DNA of 64,000 bases from Rotaria sordida (Eukaryota > Rotifera > Eurotatoria > Philodinida > Philodinidae), in contig CAJNOL010000057.1 of assembly GCA_905250125.1 (NCBI GenBank), forward strand, positions 1 through 64,000, read 5' to 3'. Below, piece after piece: positions 41,948 to 56,492 of the stretch; the stretch's first letter is position 1; the number at the start of each line of letters is the position of its first letter. The translations under genes were made by a program, and so were the position numbers. The notes under the pieces are model-generated. The model did no database searches. It saw only the letters and a program-made list of their open reading frames with translations, and was not told the origin of the DNA.

Positions 41948-44900
41948 AAATTTTCATGTTCGTGAAATTTTATCCAAAGATAAAAGAAAAAAGAAAAAAG
42001 AAAAAAGAAACACGAAAAAAGAAAATCATGTGAAATTTTACTATATTTTAACTAGCCAGATATTATCAAATAGTTTTTTTCACCATTATACTTGTATTGT
42101 CTTGTATGAGTTTTTCGAAAGGAATGGATGATCTATCTATATATGACAAAAGTATTCATTACATGCTCTATTGTCATCAATGCTATTAAATGTCTACTTG
42201 CTGATTGTATCTTATTGATAGATAATATTTGATAGAAATGAGTATCTTTTACTAAAAATGGTTGTTTGAATTCGATAATAAGAAATTTGTATCTAATTTA
42301 AAGATTGGACTTGTTCTTCAGGTCGAGAATGTTTATCTTTCATGGCAAATCGGATGATTCATATTCAATATGGCAGAAAAACTTATCTAAAAAACTAAAT
42401 ACAATTATTCTAGGAATTTTATTTAAAAAACGTGAAACATGTTTCTTCTGTACGTGATTCTTTTCGGTTATGAGTACATGTATGAATAAGAGTCTGTTTT
42501 TTAATATTTACTGTTCTTAATACCTAATTATAACTGCTTTTTTTATTTTTATTATTGAAAGTTAATTCAAACGTTCTATTTGATCATTTTTTAAAGTGCA
42601 ATATAATAAGGCAATAGGAGATGTGATGTATAAAAAAAAACAAAGTGATATTTGTATATAGAAAGAATTCATTTATAATTGAAAGCACATACTATTTGAG
42701 GTTATTATTCTGACATAAAATGTTTTCGATCTAAAAATATTTTTAGTGTACTATGAGAGAATGAGATAATAAATTCTATTATTTCTACTATTTCTTATAA
42801 CCTTCTTTTTATTGATCTATATTATCGACAAATAGATCGAGAAATTTTATTTAATAACGAGAGAAGATCTTTAAGTGTGACTCGTCAATCGAACTGATAT
42901 TTTTCTCATATGTAGGTCCCAATGAGACTATTAGAAGTCTATAAGGATTCGTCTTCATGCATTACTCGTTGCAAATTATTACAATTTTAATTATGTTTTT
43001 TTATCTGTGCCACGATATTTGTAAAAAAAAACGAATTATAAAATGTTAACCTGAAACATCGCTCATAAGTAGGTCCTGTGCATCTTATAATATTGTGAAA
43101 ATTTTAGATGGAAATGATGTATTCTTCTTGAGATATTGCATATCTAAAAACAATCATGTGTCACAAGAAAAGATAAGAAAGTCTAGTGTTTTCAACACTT
43201 ATAATATCTCAAGAGCAACACCTCATTTGTGTCTGAAATTTTCAGGATATTCTAAGATCCAAAATGCCTATCTATGGGAAAAATTTCAGTTCGATTGTCG
43301 AGTCACATTTGTCGATCTTCCTACGTAAGTTATAAATTTCATGAATTTACTGTTGCATTAGAAGCACTTAAACAGAGCGATGCTATATTTCAATTCATTA
43401 TTTAAGGTAATCCAAATTATGACTGCTTGCTTCATTCTATGCAGTATAGTTGTAACATCAAGAGTACTCTTTCTGAAATAAAATATCATGTGAATGTCAC
43501 AATTATCTATTGCATAGAGAACTGACAACTGCAGTGGATATATTGAAAGATTGTATTGATATACACAAATAAATTCGATAGATAGACTAATAGTCCAAGC
43601 AATTGCAGTCGGTAACAAATATATGAATATCTATTTCAATATTTTCTAATCTAATAAAGGATAGATAAGGATTGAAGACACCCGTAAGCCAACAAAGTTG
43701 ATCACTGTCAGTCATCAGTAGGGAGAAGTTTCAAAGATGGGACAGCCTCTCAATAATGGGAATTTTTTATTATTGTTATTAGTCAAAAGAGCAGAAAACA
43801 TATTAGTACTGAGAGTTTGCTAACTTTTTTCAAAAATACAACTCTAATTTTCTGTAAAGTGAAACGAGAAATTTGTCTTTCGCTACTCGAAAAGTAACGA
43901 CTATACAATCAGAACTAGTTGATCTAAGAACTCTCTCATTTTTAGTTTGGGTGACGTGTTACAAAATTTTTACGTTTGAAGAACTTCAGTTTTTAGACAA
44001 TCGTCAGAAGTGTGATCATCTTCGGTGGGAAATATTTTTGAGAAGTGTTGTAATTGATATTTAATAATAGGTTAGTTTTTCGAATGAAACAATACGAGTT
44101 AGCTGAATTTTTAATCAGTTCGCAAAAAGATTCACATCGCAAAGCAGTGCATGTTGAATAAGCGTAAGCAGTTTTCGAAGACGTAAACCTTAATTCAAGG
44201 AAATTTTGATTCATTGTGATTTTTAGAAAGCATGATTGGGACCACTAGTCGCTAATATGAATGCCTTCAGTACTACAAGTGTTGAGAATTTCTGTTTTGG
44301 AATTGATATAAAGATATTTTTCTTATTAAAAAAAAAAAAGGAAATAAAATCTAGTTATTTTTAATAGTGTAAGATGCTCCTGAATTGAAAATCTTTCTTG
44401 TACTATACACAACAAAAAAAGAAATAACAATAATTCAGTCGAGAAACAATATGAATGCATCCTCCTAATCTTGATCGATTCAAAACTTCTCAGTGCATTT
44501 CTCATATTTTTTTAATGTATGTTCTCTTCATACAATAATATTGACTGAACTGTATTCTATACATAGTGCAAACACTTAAAAATCTATTGTTATTTTAAAT
44601 ACATAGTTGAAACCGTCTCGACTGATTATCGGTTCGTTTGACCTTTTAAAACTGACTAGTTTTTTTATTGAGTTTTAGAGCACGAAAGCTGGTCTATTTT
44701 GCTAACTTGTCACGATTTCCATGGTTTTAATGATCAAGAGATATGAGTCTAGAAGTCTCTAACTGACAAATTTCTAGTCGCTGTCAAAGTCTCAGCTCTA
44801 AATATTGACTTAAAACTTTCTCATCGTACGATGAGAGCCTTAGACCATGGTGAATGAATTTATTATGCCCATGAAAAATGAATCAAGTATTATAAGTTAA

Positions 44901-46723
44901 TTCCAGTCTAAACTAAAGATTTTTCATCTTAAAATTTTCAGCTCACTTTTCTGGACTACTTTCAAGTGACTCTCATAAAATCATCATAGCTAGTAGTTTT
45001 CAGTTCATGCTTTCACTACAAAATATCAGAAAGGATTCTGTTCTATTGTCATCCTTTTACGAATTGAGATGCCTTTCAATTCTATTAAATAATTATTTCA
45101 CATAAGAATAGATCAAACTTATCAATTGTAAAGAAATCATATCATTACTGAAAAAAGCCAGACAAAGCATTGTATAGATGCTAGTTACTGTGAGTTACTA
45201 GATGAAATATTTTGAAAGAAACCTTCGTTCGTTCTCAATGTTAATATTTATAAAACGTGACGGATTAAAATAGAGGTTGTTACTATTAGAAATTCGAAGA
45301 GTTATATGAGTTTTACATTGTATGTTTTTGTAGAACTGAAGTATAAGACCGTTTCTCGAAAGAACTGCTTAATTTATTCAAACATTAAATGTGCCGACCG
45401 ATTCCAAGTACGACGTCAGACAACGATTTTTTTACACTCCATTTACTAAAGTTTCAAGGGTCAGACTAGCCGCGGTCATCGGCATAGCTGTGTGCATTCT
45501 AGTAGATAAACATAAGATAGTCGGAAAAGAAGAATTATATTCAATTAGAATTATCCTAAATAATAGACAGAGTACTAAGACCTGCATACTTTTAAGAACT
45601 AATAATACTGTGTCTCGATAATAAGCATTCATTGTGTGTATTGATTATTCTAGATGTCACATATGTACAATTATAATTTAGGAAAACATGAAAGTAAACT
45701 TTAATGTTTCGCTATCAATCTTTTGTAAATATTTTCATTTAATTTATCTATTTAAATTGCTTTTGTAATTGCAATTTAATAACGACATTGATTTTAATCG
45801 GCTTGAAGGTAAAAGAAAAAGAACGGAAACTTCATCAAATGTAAAATGAAAGATTCATGTTATCGTAATCCTATGGCACTAAACAAACTTATATAATTCA
45901 TTTTATAAGAACACGGTGGTAGGATGAGTTACCTGTAAGATAGACAATAGAACAAAATCAACCATAGAAGTTTTATTAATATTTCTTTGTTTTGATTTGT
46001 AAATACCCAAGTAATGTCTGATAGTTTCTTTTCCTTTGATATATCATCTCAAAGAAGTTTATTTATTACTTAGAATACGAGAGATTTAGACTTATTTAGG
46101 AATTGAAACATTTGTTAAGTTCACAATTGTTTTGAAATACTTTGATATGAAGCCTTTTGGAATTCTGTCTCGTTCTCTGCTACATAGTAAACAAAATGAT
46201 TAATCATCCAAAAACTTTACCAAGATCAAACTAAAATAAATCTTTTCGAAATACATAATCTCTATAAATTAAATTTAAGTAATTCATAAATTCATTTCTA
46301 TATTTTTCTGTCACATAAGTAAACAGAACACTTATTATGAATTTTTCTTTCTTTTATATGTATATATCGCACTGACATATAATCATAGTCAAAGTATGAA
46401 CATTTCAAAATTGAGTTTTTTTATATTTGTTGGCATTTAGAATTTAATTGCATCTTATTGATAGATATTTTTGATCGCGCGGAGCAAAAAAAAAGATTGG
46501 TTGCGCTCGTTTATGACTGGCCAAAAAGGGAAACAAACGGGAGTAAAGCATTTTGACAGATGATCTATTTCCTTCCTTTTCTCTTTTTTTGCCGTCCTCG
46601 ACTGTTCGCTGTCTTAGTATGTTCATACCTCTATTTTACTTGTTTCTCAATGCCACAAGGTCATACTATTATTATTATTGTTGTTGATCATTTTATCCTA
46701 TTTTTTTTAAGAACGTAGATGTC
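41948..46723. other. Intergenic region before the Cramped-like gene
   Basis: About 4.8 kb with no convincing gene on either strand. A foldback element lies at about 42845-43337, and the frame at 43095-43328 lies inside it. The rest is AT-rich sequence without recognisable structure. Confidence 0.6.
42845..43337. mobile_element. Foldback element 6
   Basis: An inverted repeat of about 490 bp. The left arm has gaagatc at 42863, tgtgactcg at 42876-42884, then caatcgaactga and ctcatatgtagg. The right arm at 43235-43320 carries the complements in mirror order, ending gatcttc at 43314-43320. The outer sequence (ttaataac and its partner ttataaat) also pairs loosely. The inner part is diverged. Confidence 0.65.
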
Positions 46724-49700
46724 ATGAATGAAACTATTGAAGAAAATAAAGTTGATCTTCCTCCACCACCAATACCAAATGTTATCGAAGATTCAATTGC
46801 ATCACGTACAAAAGAAATTACTAAAAGACCGAAACGTGAACGTAGTCCAAGTAAATAAAATTGATAATTTTTTTTTTAATGTTCTTATTATCCTAATTAT
46901 CGATTTATTTAGCTCTACAAATTCAACCACCTGCACCAAAGATAAAAAAAATCAAAGAGGTCGCACCGAAATTATCGGATAAAACAAAATGGACTATGGA
47001 AGAACAAAAACAATTTTTTACTGCACTACGCATTGTATAATTATTATTTTATTATATTTAAATAATTTTATTAACATATGAATCATTTTAGTATGGTAAA
47101 AATTTCGAAGCACTTGGACAATGTTTTAATACACGACGTCGTCTTATAAATCCTGAAGCACAAAAACGTACATTTGGTCAGATACGTTGTTTTTATTATC
47201 GTTCATTTCGTACTGTTTCAAAATTATGTACATTTACAGAAGGTTTTTTCTTTTATTGTGTTATATATTTGTTATGATCTATATATTGTTTTATTAGAGG
47301 AAAAAAGTAATGTTGATTCACTTGAATTACGTTCGGTTCTTGCTTATTTATGTTTAAAACCAAAAGTAAAATGTAAGTTTATCAATAAGAAAATTGATGA
47401 ATATTATTCAATGAGAGTTGATTGATCGTTTTTTTTTTAAACATAGGTTTTGATAAAAAACCAGCCATATCGATTTTGCATCAACTTATTCGTAATGGTA
47501 GCGCATTTTTACGTGTCAAAGGACAACGAGAACATGTATCAATTATTGGTAAAGCATTAAAACCACCTAAAACAACTAATACACTTGGTATGAAATTGAA
47601 TTATTTGAAGATATAAAATTCAATGTTAAATTTAGGTTCAACAAAACAAACTGATCGTACATTATCAAAACATATTAAAATTTTATTAAGTCCAGCATCA
47701 CCAAATGCTTATATGCGTGTTGCTTTATCATGTCGATATCCTCATGTGGAAGTTTTATTATCACGTACAACAACATTATATGAATTAATCGATAGATTAA
47801 CACACTATTGGCAATTAAATAATCATGCTCAATCAGTAAGTTTAATAGAATAAAAATATTTTCTCATGAAATTAATCTTAAATGTAAGGTAGTAGAAAAA
47901 AGTTTAACAACAATATATTTTTCTATAATATTATGCAATTAATTCAAATCGAAATTGTGTTTTTAATAACCAATGGAGTTATCTTTTATTAAGATTCATA
48001 GTTGAACTATGATGGTAAGGTTTCTAAAAAAAACCGAACAGAGTATTTTTTTTCAGGCTACTTATTCATTGTTGATAGTTGACACTGATGATGGATCTGA
48101 TAGAATTTGAAAGTTCTGCTCAATGAACAATTTTCGTGAATCTGCAATTTATTTATTTTAATTTTTTTTTCCATTACCTTACATAATTAGGCATCAAACC
48201 ACAATAAACTTATATTTTTCTCTTGTTTTTTAGTTATTTAAAGATGATTTATCTATGGAACAACTTATTTTATATCCTCATGGATCTTATTTATCTTCAT
48301 CATCAATTGATCCTCCATTAATATCAAATGATTCAATACCTGTACTTGATCTATCTTCTTCAAAAAAACAATTAATTACTAATATAGATAAACAATTACG
48401 TTCAAGATCCGATTCGGAACTTTCAGCAGAACCTTTAACTGATCCTTCTTTAATGTCACAATCAAATTTAATTCTTAAACGAAATAATTTATCTGAAAAT
48501 GAACCATCAAACGAATCCATTAGTATTTCTACTTCGTCTATTACTCCATCATCAACATCAACGGTAACAACTAGTAATAAAACAAATTTAGCACGAACAG
48601 CTATTTTACTTGCTGCTAAACGAGCTGCTTCCAATAATCATACAAATAATTATGATACATCAACATTTACACTCATTGATGGTACAGAAGATGAAGCAGA
48701 TAGTAGTTCAACTTTATTCAAACAACGATTTGACATTCTTGATCTTATTGATGAAGTAAATCAATCTCTTTTTTTTTGTTTTTGTTGAATTTAATTATTT
48801 TATTCATTCAGTTTCCGTCTGAAGATGAAACTGAACCTGAAACAAACACATCAGCACCAATACCTCCACCACCACCACCAACATCTTCGACATCAGCGAA
48901 TAATTCAACAGTTACTTTAGCTGATATATCTCAAGGTCTCACTCGAAATAATTCCTTATTTTCAACATTAACCATTGGTGAATTACAAAAATTACTTCAA
49001 CGTTCAAAAGAACTTCGAATTATTTATGATTTTAATAATCTATCACGTATAACTAATACTAATGATTATATATCATCAACATCTTTTCTTCATTATGTTA
49101 TTCAAATGGCAAATCAATGTTTAACAGCTATGGCTGATCGACAATCACAATTAGAAATGAAAACAACAAAAAAAACCAATACAAAAAAACAACAAACATC
49201 ACGATCAAAATGTTATTGTTCTTGTTGTACTCATCAACATGCACTTAATACAAAAGAGCAAAGACGTCCATCGGCAAAAACAGCTAATTCACCAAATGCT
49301 GAAATTTGTGCTCTATTACAAATGCCACAATCAATACCAACACAAGATATGATGATTGGTACAAACGATGACATTTTGACAGTGCAAACTTCTTTACAAG
49401 GTAATGATACGATCGTAAACATAAAGAATATTTTATTAAGGTGCTTTGTATCTTATAGCAATCAATGAAGATTCTTTTTTTTTGTCTTTCTCGAATCCTC
49501 TATCCAAAGCCCATATTTTATAATTCAATCACCTCGAGAATGGCATATCGTCTGATGCTCGTTGAAATGTCATTAGAGGCATTGAGATCTTTATATAATA
49601 CAAATTTTTATCCGATTTTCGATATGATGTTTCGCTTGCCCGAAGTAAAATCTGGATGTGATAAATAATCTATGGATTCTGTTTTCATTATGTCAATGTA

Positions 49701-52700
49701 ATGAAGCGCTACGATGTGATGTTGTTAAGAATGATTAATTATCGCTCGTACTAATAATAATCCATCAATGTGCAGTTGCTGACATCTTTAATGCGGTGTG
49801 AAGTATAGTATTTCTGTAGTCGATGTATTCAACCTCCATACTTTGCTTGTTTTTTTCCTGTAACAAAATCTATACAGTGTGTTGCGATGATCTAGAGAAC
49901 GACGTGTTGCTAGAAACTTGTTCGAACTTTGTCAGAGAGATCGATGTTTCGAGATGATACAATCGCTTTTGTTTCTTCAATAAGTTCCACAAAATGAAGA
50001 TTTGGTTTTCATCTTTTATCTGAGATAATTGAAAGTAATGAGTCAATCTCCAGCCAACTAAAGCGATAATGAAAACCTTCGATAGGAGAAGACCGATTCT
50101 AGGTGAAATCGTTTATCGTACTTATGTCAATTGAAACCATATTACCAAAATTTGAGATCGTTTCGCACCGTATTCATGTATTATCATTGTCGGTCGAGAT
50201 GATCTCGAAAATGAAAAGTCAAAAAACTAATTTAAACGTGACGTGAGGATAAAATTTCATAATCAAATCTATACCATGCCTTTTCTCATAAAAAGTAATC
50301 TAAAAGACAAATTTATGTGGATTTCACTTGTTTTTTTTAAAGTTCCGAGGTAATTAAAACAATAACAAACTGATTTTATTCATCAGAGTTGTATGGATAA
50401 CTGATAATAAATAATGAATCATATGGATACTTAAACTATAAATTCACAGCATCCTCTACAAATATGTTCATAGAGTTTTCGTAGTGATGAATTTTGTCAT
50501 GTCTGCTTTACCTTTTCTTTTATACTTCGATCACTTGATTTATCGAAACGTAGATAATTCGAGTTTTCAACAAGAACAACATAAAAAGAAATCATTGCTA
50601 TGAACTGTTAATATCTTGGGCAGTAAACTGTTGTGTAATTAATCGTAGAAACGATTATTCATTTTTTTTTATGAGATATCGATTTTTTTTCGATGATCGA
50701 CATTCGTTGCTTTGCACAGCATTTTTCAATCAAGTGAAATTTGAATGCCATCTAGTTTTACTTTCTCGTTACATACCTTGAAATCACTGTTTTTTCTGTC
50801 ACGATGATCTAAACATCGGAGACTCGTACGATTTTTCATTCAAACATTGTTAAACAGTTCAGCTTGTTCTCAATTTGCTTCACAAAATGATAATTTTGAA
50901 GTGAGAACTCGATTTTTTGTCGAGTTTAATAAGAAAGCAAAGAGTCTCGTGGCTACGAGATGATTAAATCGAATGTTGCTGCCATCTTTCGAAGATCTTC
51001 TTCACATCTATATTCTATTTCTCTCGGCGACAGAGAAGCAAAATGAATGAAAACTTAATCAAGAATTCTTGTGCACCATAACACTATCTATTAATTTTCA
51101 ATTAGTACAAAATCCAGTTTCGTTTGTTAATAATCGATCTGTGGTGTATTTAATAAGACGTGTATTAAATTCATCGTTGTACTTTGTAAAATATAGTAAC
51201 ATATCTTTTCGTTACATTTGACTATTCGACTAAGCTGAAAGACATATAACCTGATAAAGGATGAATCCAGTTTGAGGATGTGCTTCACATTACGGACGTA
51301 GCCTGAGTGCCATCTACTTGTCCATACAAAAAGGAAAAGAAAGAATGAACTCCTATGAAAAATTCTATAATTTTGTATTTTTTTTAACATTGATGTATTA
51401 CCATATTTGTTCTGAGATTTAAAATATTTTATGTATAGGTAATATGACCAACAACACGAATAAAGTATCAGATGGAGATTTGCATAATAAGTGAGTTGAT
51501 TTTTGTTGGAAATATCCATTAAATACTTTCCGAAACTTATTATAGACCTTTTACATTATCAAAAATTGATGAACAGCCCGATATTTTTGATGCGCTTCCT
51601 TGGCCAACTGATGCAGGAAGAAGATCTTTAGAACAAACTCAAAATTCTTCATTACCGTCAACAACATCATCAGTAAATACAACAACTGAACTTCCATCTT
51701 TGTTGACATTATTACTTCCAATGATGAATGGAGCTGAATCAACTTCTGTGCCTCAACCAAAACAATCTGCTATTATTTTTAGTAGTAACAATGGAGTCAT
51801 TGATGATCCATTAATCCAATCCTTAGCTGCTGAACAAGCTGCATCTGCACATAATTATGATCTCTTATCACATCGACATAAACGTGTAAGTAATATCTTA
51901 AGGAAACTTCCATTCCCTTTTCCGAACATGAAAATTGAAACTTTTCAATTTTTGGTTTTTCATTGCTAATGCTACTTCGAAGTGTCTTCTGTCAAATGCC
52001 ATATAAATGAGCGGTCTTCTTTATTATTTAGTACTTATATAAAAGTCAACGTTCAAAACCTCTAACAGAAAAATTCGCGCTACGATTATTCTTTCCTAAA
52101 CATAAGTTTTCTAATGATAACGATTATTTCTCATTCTAAATGTGCTTAGAACATAGATTATGGACTCATCATACAGCAGAACACTGCTAGTTTTCAATCA
52201 CTTTAGTTGGAAAAAGAATTCTGATAAATACAGAAAAATTTGTTTTTTTTGTTCTTCTTCAAAATGTTGTTCCTGCGAAATTCGGCGGCCTTTAAAGGAT
52301 TAGTACCATTGAAAAAAAACATGTTTTCTTTATCGCTTCTCTTGAGCTCTAGGAACGATGTTTTCGAAGAAAAAAAACAAGCATACCGATTTGATCCTAG
52401 TTGTCATAAAAAAATTGCAGCTCGCAAAAATGAAATATATTGTGACCCTCCCATATCTTCTTAAATGCAGCATCTGTAACGTTTGAGTCTATGATAACTG
52501 TTGCTTTGCTTATCGAGACCTATCTATTTTGAAAGTTTCATAAATTTTTGTCGCATCGTTCCCGAAAAACTTCGGGAAGAGAAGCAGGGAGTCTGGAAAT
52601 AGTTTTTTTTTTCGAAATTTCATTGTACATTTGTTTTATAGGTACGACGTCCATTACGTTATGGTGATCAATCAACTCGCCCATCAAATATTCAACTTTT

Positions 52701-53428
52701 AATTGGTAAATAAAACTCATTTTATTTCTTCGAATAATATCTGTTGTCTTTTGTCTTTAGATGCGAATATAAATGCTCAACAAACAGCAGCAGCAAATCA
52801 ACGTCTTATGTTTAGTACAAATAATACGCCTGATCTTTCGACATCATCGAACGATGTATTTCACAGGGATTGTGAAAATCCAAGTAATAATCATAAAATC
52901 TTTCTAATTTAGTTTTTATATTTGATTTCTTTTTAAGATGATCTTCTAAATGATAATACCAATATGAGCACAGTTTCATTGAGCAGTATGATGATTTATG
53001 TAACATTCAAATAGAATTCATTAATTTTATTCTATTGTTCTAGCTACTATTGTTAATGCAGCATTACAAAGTAATAGTTCACGATTACGTCTTGATTGGC
53101 CGGATAATGTAAGTTTTATATTGTTTAAAAGCGAAACAAAAAAATGACATATTTCAAATTTTGTTTTAGATGTCTGATTTGTCATTTGGTAGTTTTCCAG
53201 ATTTACTTGAATCTAATACATTATCGTCAACGCCAGGCGAACTTAACAATTTTGAACAGTCGACAATAACTGATACAAATGAACAAAATAAATGTGTTGT
53301 AAATATTATTATTTATTTATTATTTAAATGATTGTCTTTTTCTGTTTTCTTTTATCTAGTCTGAAAACTCAATTTCAGAAGCCATGTTTACTATTAATAA
53401 TACGACAAATTTATTACTTCTAAATTGA
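46724..53428 (+). CDS. CRAMP1: Cramped-like SANT-domain chromatin protein
   Basis: N-terminal exons: 46724-46850, 46913-47034, 47092-47242, 47298-47372, 47447-47587, 47636-47835, 48234-48755 and 48812-49400. From 49400 (phase 1) the frame joins in phase to 51439-51490, 51546-51885, 52642-52705, 52761-52883, 52938-52985, 53044-53108, 53170-53298 and 53360-53428, giving 938 residues, close to fly Cramped. Residues about 66-130 are a SANT/Myb-like domain (KWTMEEQKQFFTALRIYGKN, then QIRCFYYRSFRTVSKL) followed by the linker and helical region typical of Cramped. That nuclear protein regulates histone genes and works with Polycomb in flies. The C-terminal half is low-complexity with short acidic-hydrophobic motifs (LTLADIS, MSDLSFGSFPDLL). 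Alternative: after 49400 the exon 49459-49523 also fits in phase and ends at TAA 49521-49523 (663 residues), with 51444-53428 as a separate 294-residue gene. The family call is firm for the N-terminal part only. Confidence 0.72.
47930..48055. mobile_element. One-ended copy of foldback family 5
   Basis: Within the Cramped intron 47836-48233, this stretch matches one arm of the element at 30226-30720 (read from its right end). It has the terminal block with gcaatta, aataaccaatgga, then aagattcatagttgaactat and ggtttctaaa. The opposite arm is not evident, so it is a truncated copy. Confidence 0.7.
49401..51438 (+). other. Long intron (or intergenic gap) in the Cramped-like gene
   Basis: About 2 kb between two sets of exons that join in phase. 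The exon-like piece 49459-49523 could be an alternative last exon. No other coding region, and no inverted repeat that I could follow with confidence, was found. Confidence 0.55.
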
Positions 53429-56400
53429 CTTCAAACTTTAATTTTATTATCATTTAATTTCCTAGTCAAACCTAGAAACATGGATGAAAATCTATATATA
53501 AACCGGCTTGGCACATTTTGTTTGATCAATTTTCGTGCAATTTTAAGTCACCGAAGAGAATCAAAAGTAATCAATTAGAATCAGAATTTCATGCGCCTTC
53601 TAACTAGAGAGATTCAAAATTTTTTTCTGGCTTAAAGGTAATTGATTGAGAACGAATCTTTACAAGAGACCGATAATGACGTTTGTACAAAATTGTTCAT
53701 GTAGTTTAGTTTTGTATTTTGATAATAGTCAAAAGCTATGAGTTTATGCTCTTCTCGAATATGGACTTAAAAATGTTGTCTAGGTTTTTGCTGAAGAGTA
53801 GTGAAATAATCTTTAAAAAGACAAAAAAAATTAGTTTGGACAAACGATTTTTGTATATTCAATTATTCCGATTCAAAATGAAAACTTGCATGCTTTATTT
53901 ATATATCAACTTGTCGATCAGAAACTACCCTACAAGTTTTTTTTGTCTTTCGACAAGATACCTCAATTTTAGTTTTTCTTATAAACTCGGTTTTAAAAAA
54001 TCGACACCATTTTACGTTGAAAGAAGTTCTTGAAAAAATAGCTGGATAAAAGTTACAGCTTATTTTAACATCACATTTTGTAGAAAAGTGTCCGCTTTAC
54101 AAAACGACTGACTCGGATAATTTTTAGCATATTCGAAAAGGGTCTTATAGGGTAAACAAAAATCTATTGACTCACAATTTAAAATGATATTTCAGAAAGT
54201 TCCTCACCAATCTTCAGCAAAAATAGACGCAATATTTCTAAGTCCATATTCAAACACCGGTCACGACCTATAGTTTATGGCTCATCTGAGATACTTCAAC
54301 AAACATATTCATCGGAAACATCGGCCCACAAGTTCCGTTCAAACTAATTTTTTCGACTTTTCAAAGATTATCTCACTACTCTCGAACAATAACTGATACA
54401 AAATTTCTAAGTCGATATTCGAAAAGAGCACAAAATCAGAGCTTTTGACTCGTCTACAATACTTTCTAGCGGGTCAAAAGTGAACAAACATCTTGTCTAA
54501 AAACTTTCCGATCGTCCATTATGTATCGTTATTCGAAACATGTTTATAGCTTTTCATCCTTTTTAATTTTAACTTACTGTAATTCATGATTTATTAGAAA
54601 ATCAAAACTACTCCGAAATTTCATCCAGAGAAGTTATGAATGGAGGGAAAAAAGCCTATAAAATAATATTTTTTTATTTATTTAAATATTTGCTCACAGT
54701 CAACCAACCGTAAATCAGAAAAAAAAATCTTGAATATACAGTTACAAAGACCATAAAATTCTTATACTAGCTGATTACTTTTGATTCTTTCTAATGACTT
54801 ATAAATGAACCAAAATTGACCAAACATATTGTGTGAAGACTCTTTATAGGTAGATTATTTAGATAAATATATATTTGGTTGTGGTTTTCTTATCTTAACT
54901 TTTTTTTCTTTTTGTTTTGTATTCTTGAAATGAACTTTTATGTTAATACTCACATTTGGCTTTTCTTTATTGTATTTGCATTATTTCGTTTTTTTTCTTC
55001 CATTGTATGTGTACTTTCTGCAGCTATTATTTGATCTCCATCTTTTTTTTGTTATTTCAAAAAGGTAGTTGGTTATTTTGTTTTCTTTTGCTAAAGAAAA
55101 GAATATTAGAACAAAACAAAACAAAAAAAGATGAAGGATATATAAAAAAGTTTTTTTTCCTTTTACATAGGCTAAGCTTTTAGACTTAGGCAAATCAATA
55201 TGTTTTTTAGCTTCCAATCAAAATGGTACAAATCTGAAGTCAACAGATTTCTTACCTTTGTATGAATTCAATTTTCGCTTGACTTGTATACATAACACTT
55301 TAACTTACTGTTAAAGAATATTAATTGTTTGCATAAATCAAACACTTTGTTGTTTAAAAGGATGCAGTGGTCTTGAATTATTAAAAGCAAATAATTATAC
55401 AATTTTTATTAAAACATTTGATTCTTCGTATTCTATAATGAATAGCAAATTTATCAGTATAAGAATTCTATATAAGAAAATGATTATGAGTAATTATAGG
55501 TACTACTGTGCCATGATTCATATTTTTCTCTTACTCTTTACGCGTCTGATTAGGTTTCTGTTTGTTCTCGTTCTGCTATTCCCCATATGCTGTTTTTCTT
55601 CACCATACTAACAGAACACAGTACAAATAAAAAAAGAGCCTATGTAAATGTCTGTGTTTGAAGTATTTCTCATTCTGTTTGGTTCTCCTTCATTGATAGG
55701 GATAGCTACCAATAAGCATACTGTCTATATTGACTCAAGTTGCTGATTTGTTAGATGCGTGGAACACGTCATATCTGAGAAAATTTCTAAGCAAGAATTT
55801 TTACAAATATCAAAACAAATTTTGTAAACAGGTGAGCATATGTTAAGAGAAAAATTAAGTAAAAATTTGTATATTAATGGATGTTAATTACAATAAAAAA
55901 CGACAACATTTCAAGACTGTGACATTTTATTCATTCGATTATAAAATTTGTTTCTACGTATAGCGTGTTTTCTCGAAAATTTAGCATAAATTTATTTTTT
56001 GTAAGTGATGAAGTTATCTCTTATTGATATAGCATAAATATAATTTGTACTAGCATCATACGTAGATTTTTTTAAATATTAGTATTCAATGACATCAAAT
56101 ATCACGTCATATTCTTGAGAATTTAAATAGAATAATCTAATTTTAATTTTAACTCTATTTCTAACCGATGATATATCAAGAAAGGTTAGTAATCTCTAAT
56201 TCGAGTTATCTATGTATAATATTTGAGAAACTTAGTTTAGTACAAATTTTGTTTTAAACGAATAGTTAACTGAAAAAATATTGATTTCATTGAAGTTGAA
56301 ATTAAAATATTGACTATTTGAATAAAAAGAAGTTCACCAAGTAGAATCGTTTGTTTTTCTTTATCTAGAGGATAAACAATCGTTCATAATTTGATGAAAA

Positions 56401-56492
56401 CAACAAAAAAAAACTATTCTTATTTAGTTCTTTTTTCTTTTAATAATATTATTCCAGGTGAATAATAATCTTTATTTATTACACTTCAAATA
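53429..56492. other. Intergenic region, Cramped-like to MATH gene
   Basis: About 3.1 kb. A foldback element with internal duplication lies at about 53715-54465. The remainder (54466-56492) is AT-rich with nothing recognised. Confidence 0.6.
53715..54465. mobile_element. Foldback element 7 with duplicated right arm
   Basis: The left arm (53722-53850: gtcaaaagct, ctcttctcgaatat, gagtagtgaaataatcttt, aaaattagtttgga) pairs with the complement of 54330-54460. A second partner for part of the left arm (aatatggactta...tttttgctgaag) lies at 54205-54265, also as the complement. The right side thus seems to hold two diverged copies of the arm. Confidence 0.7.

Noticed and set aside
51127-51519. 130-codon open frame on the minus strand
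   Set aside because: It overlaps the well-phased plus-strand exon at 51439-51490, and its composition is Tyr/Ile/Lys-rich like random AT-rich sequence.
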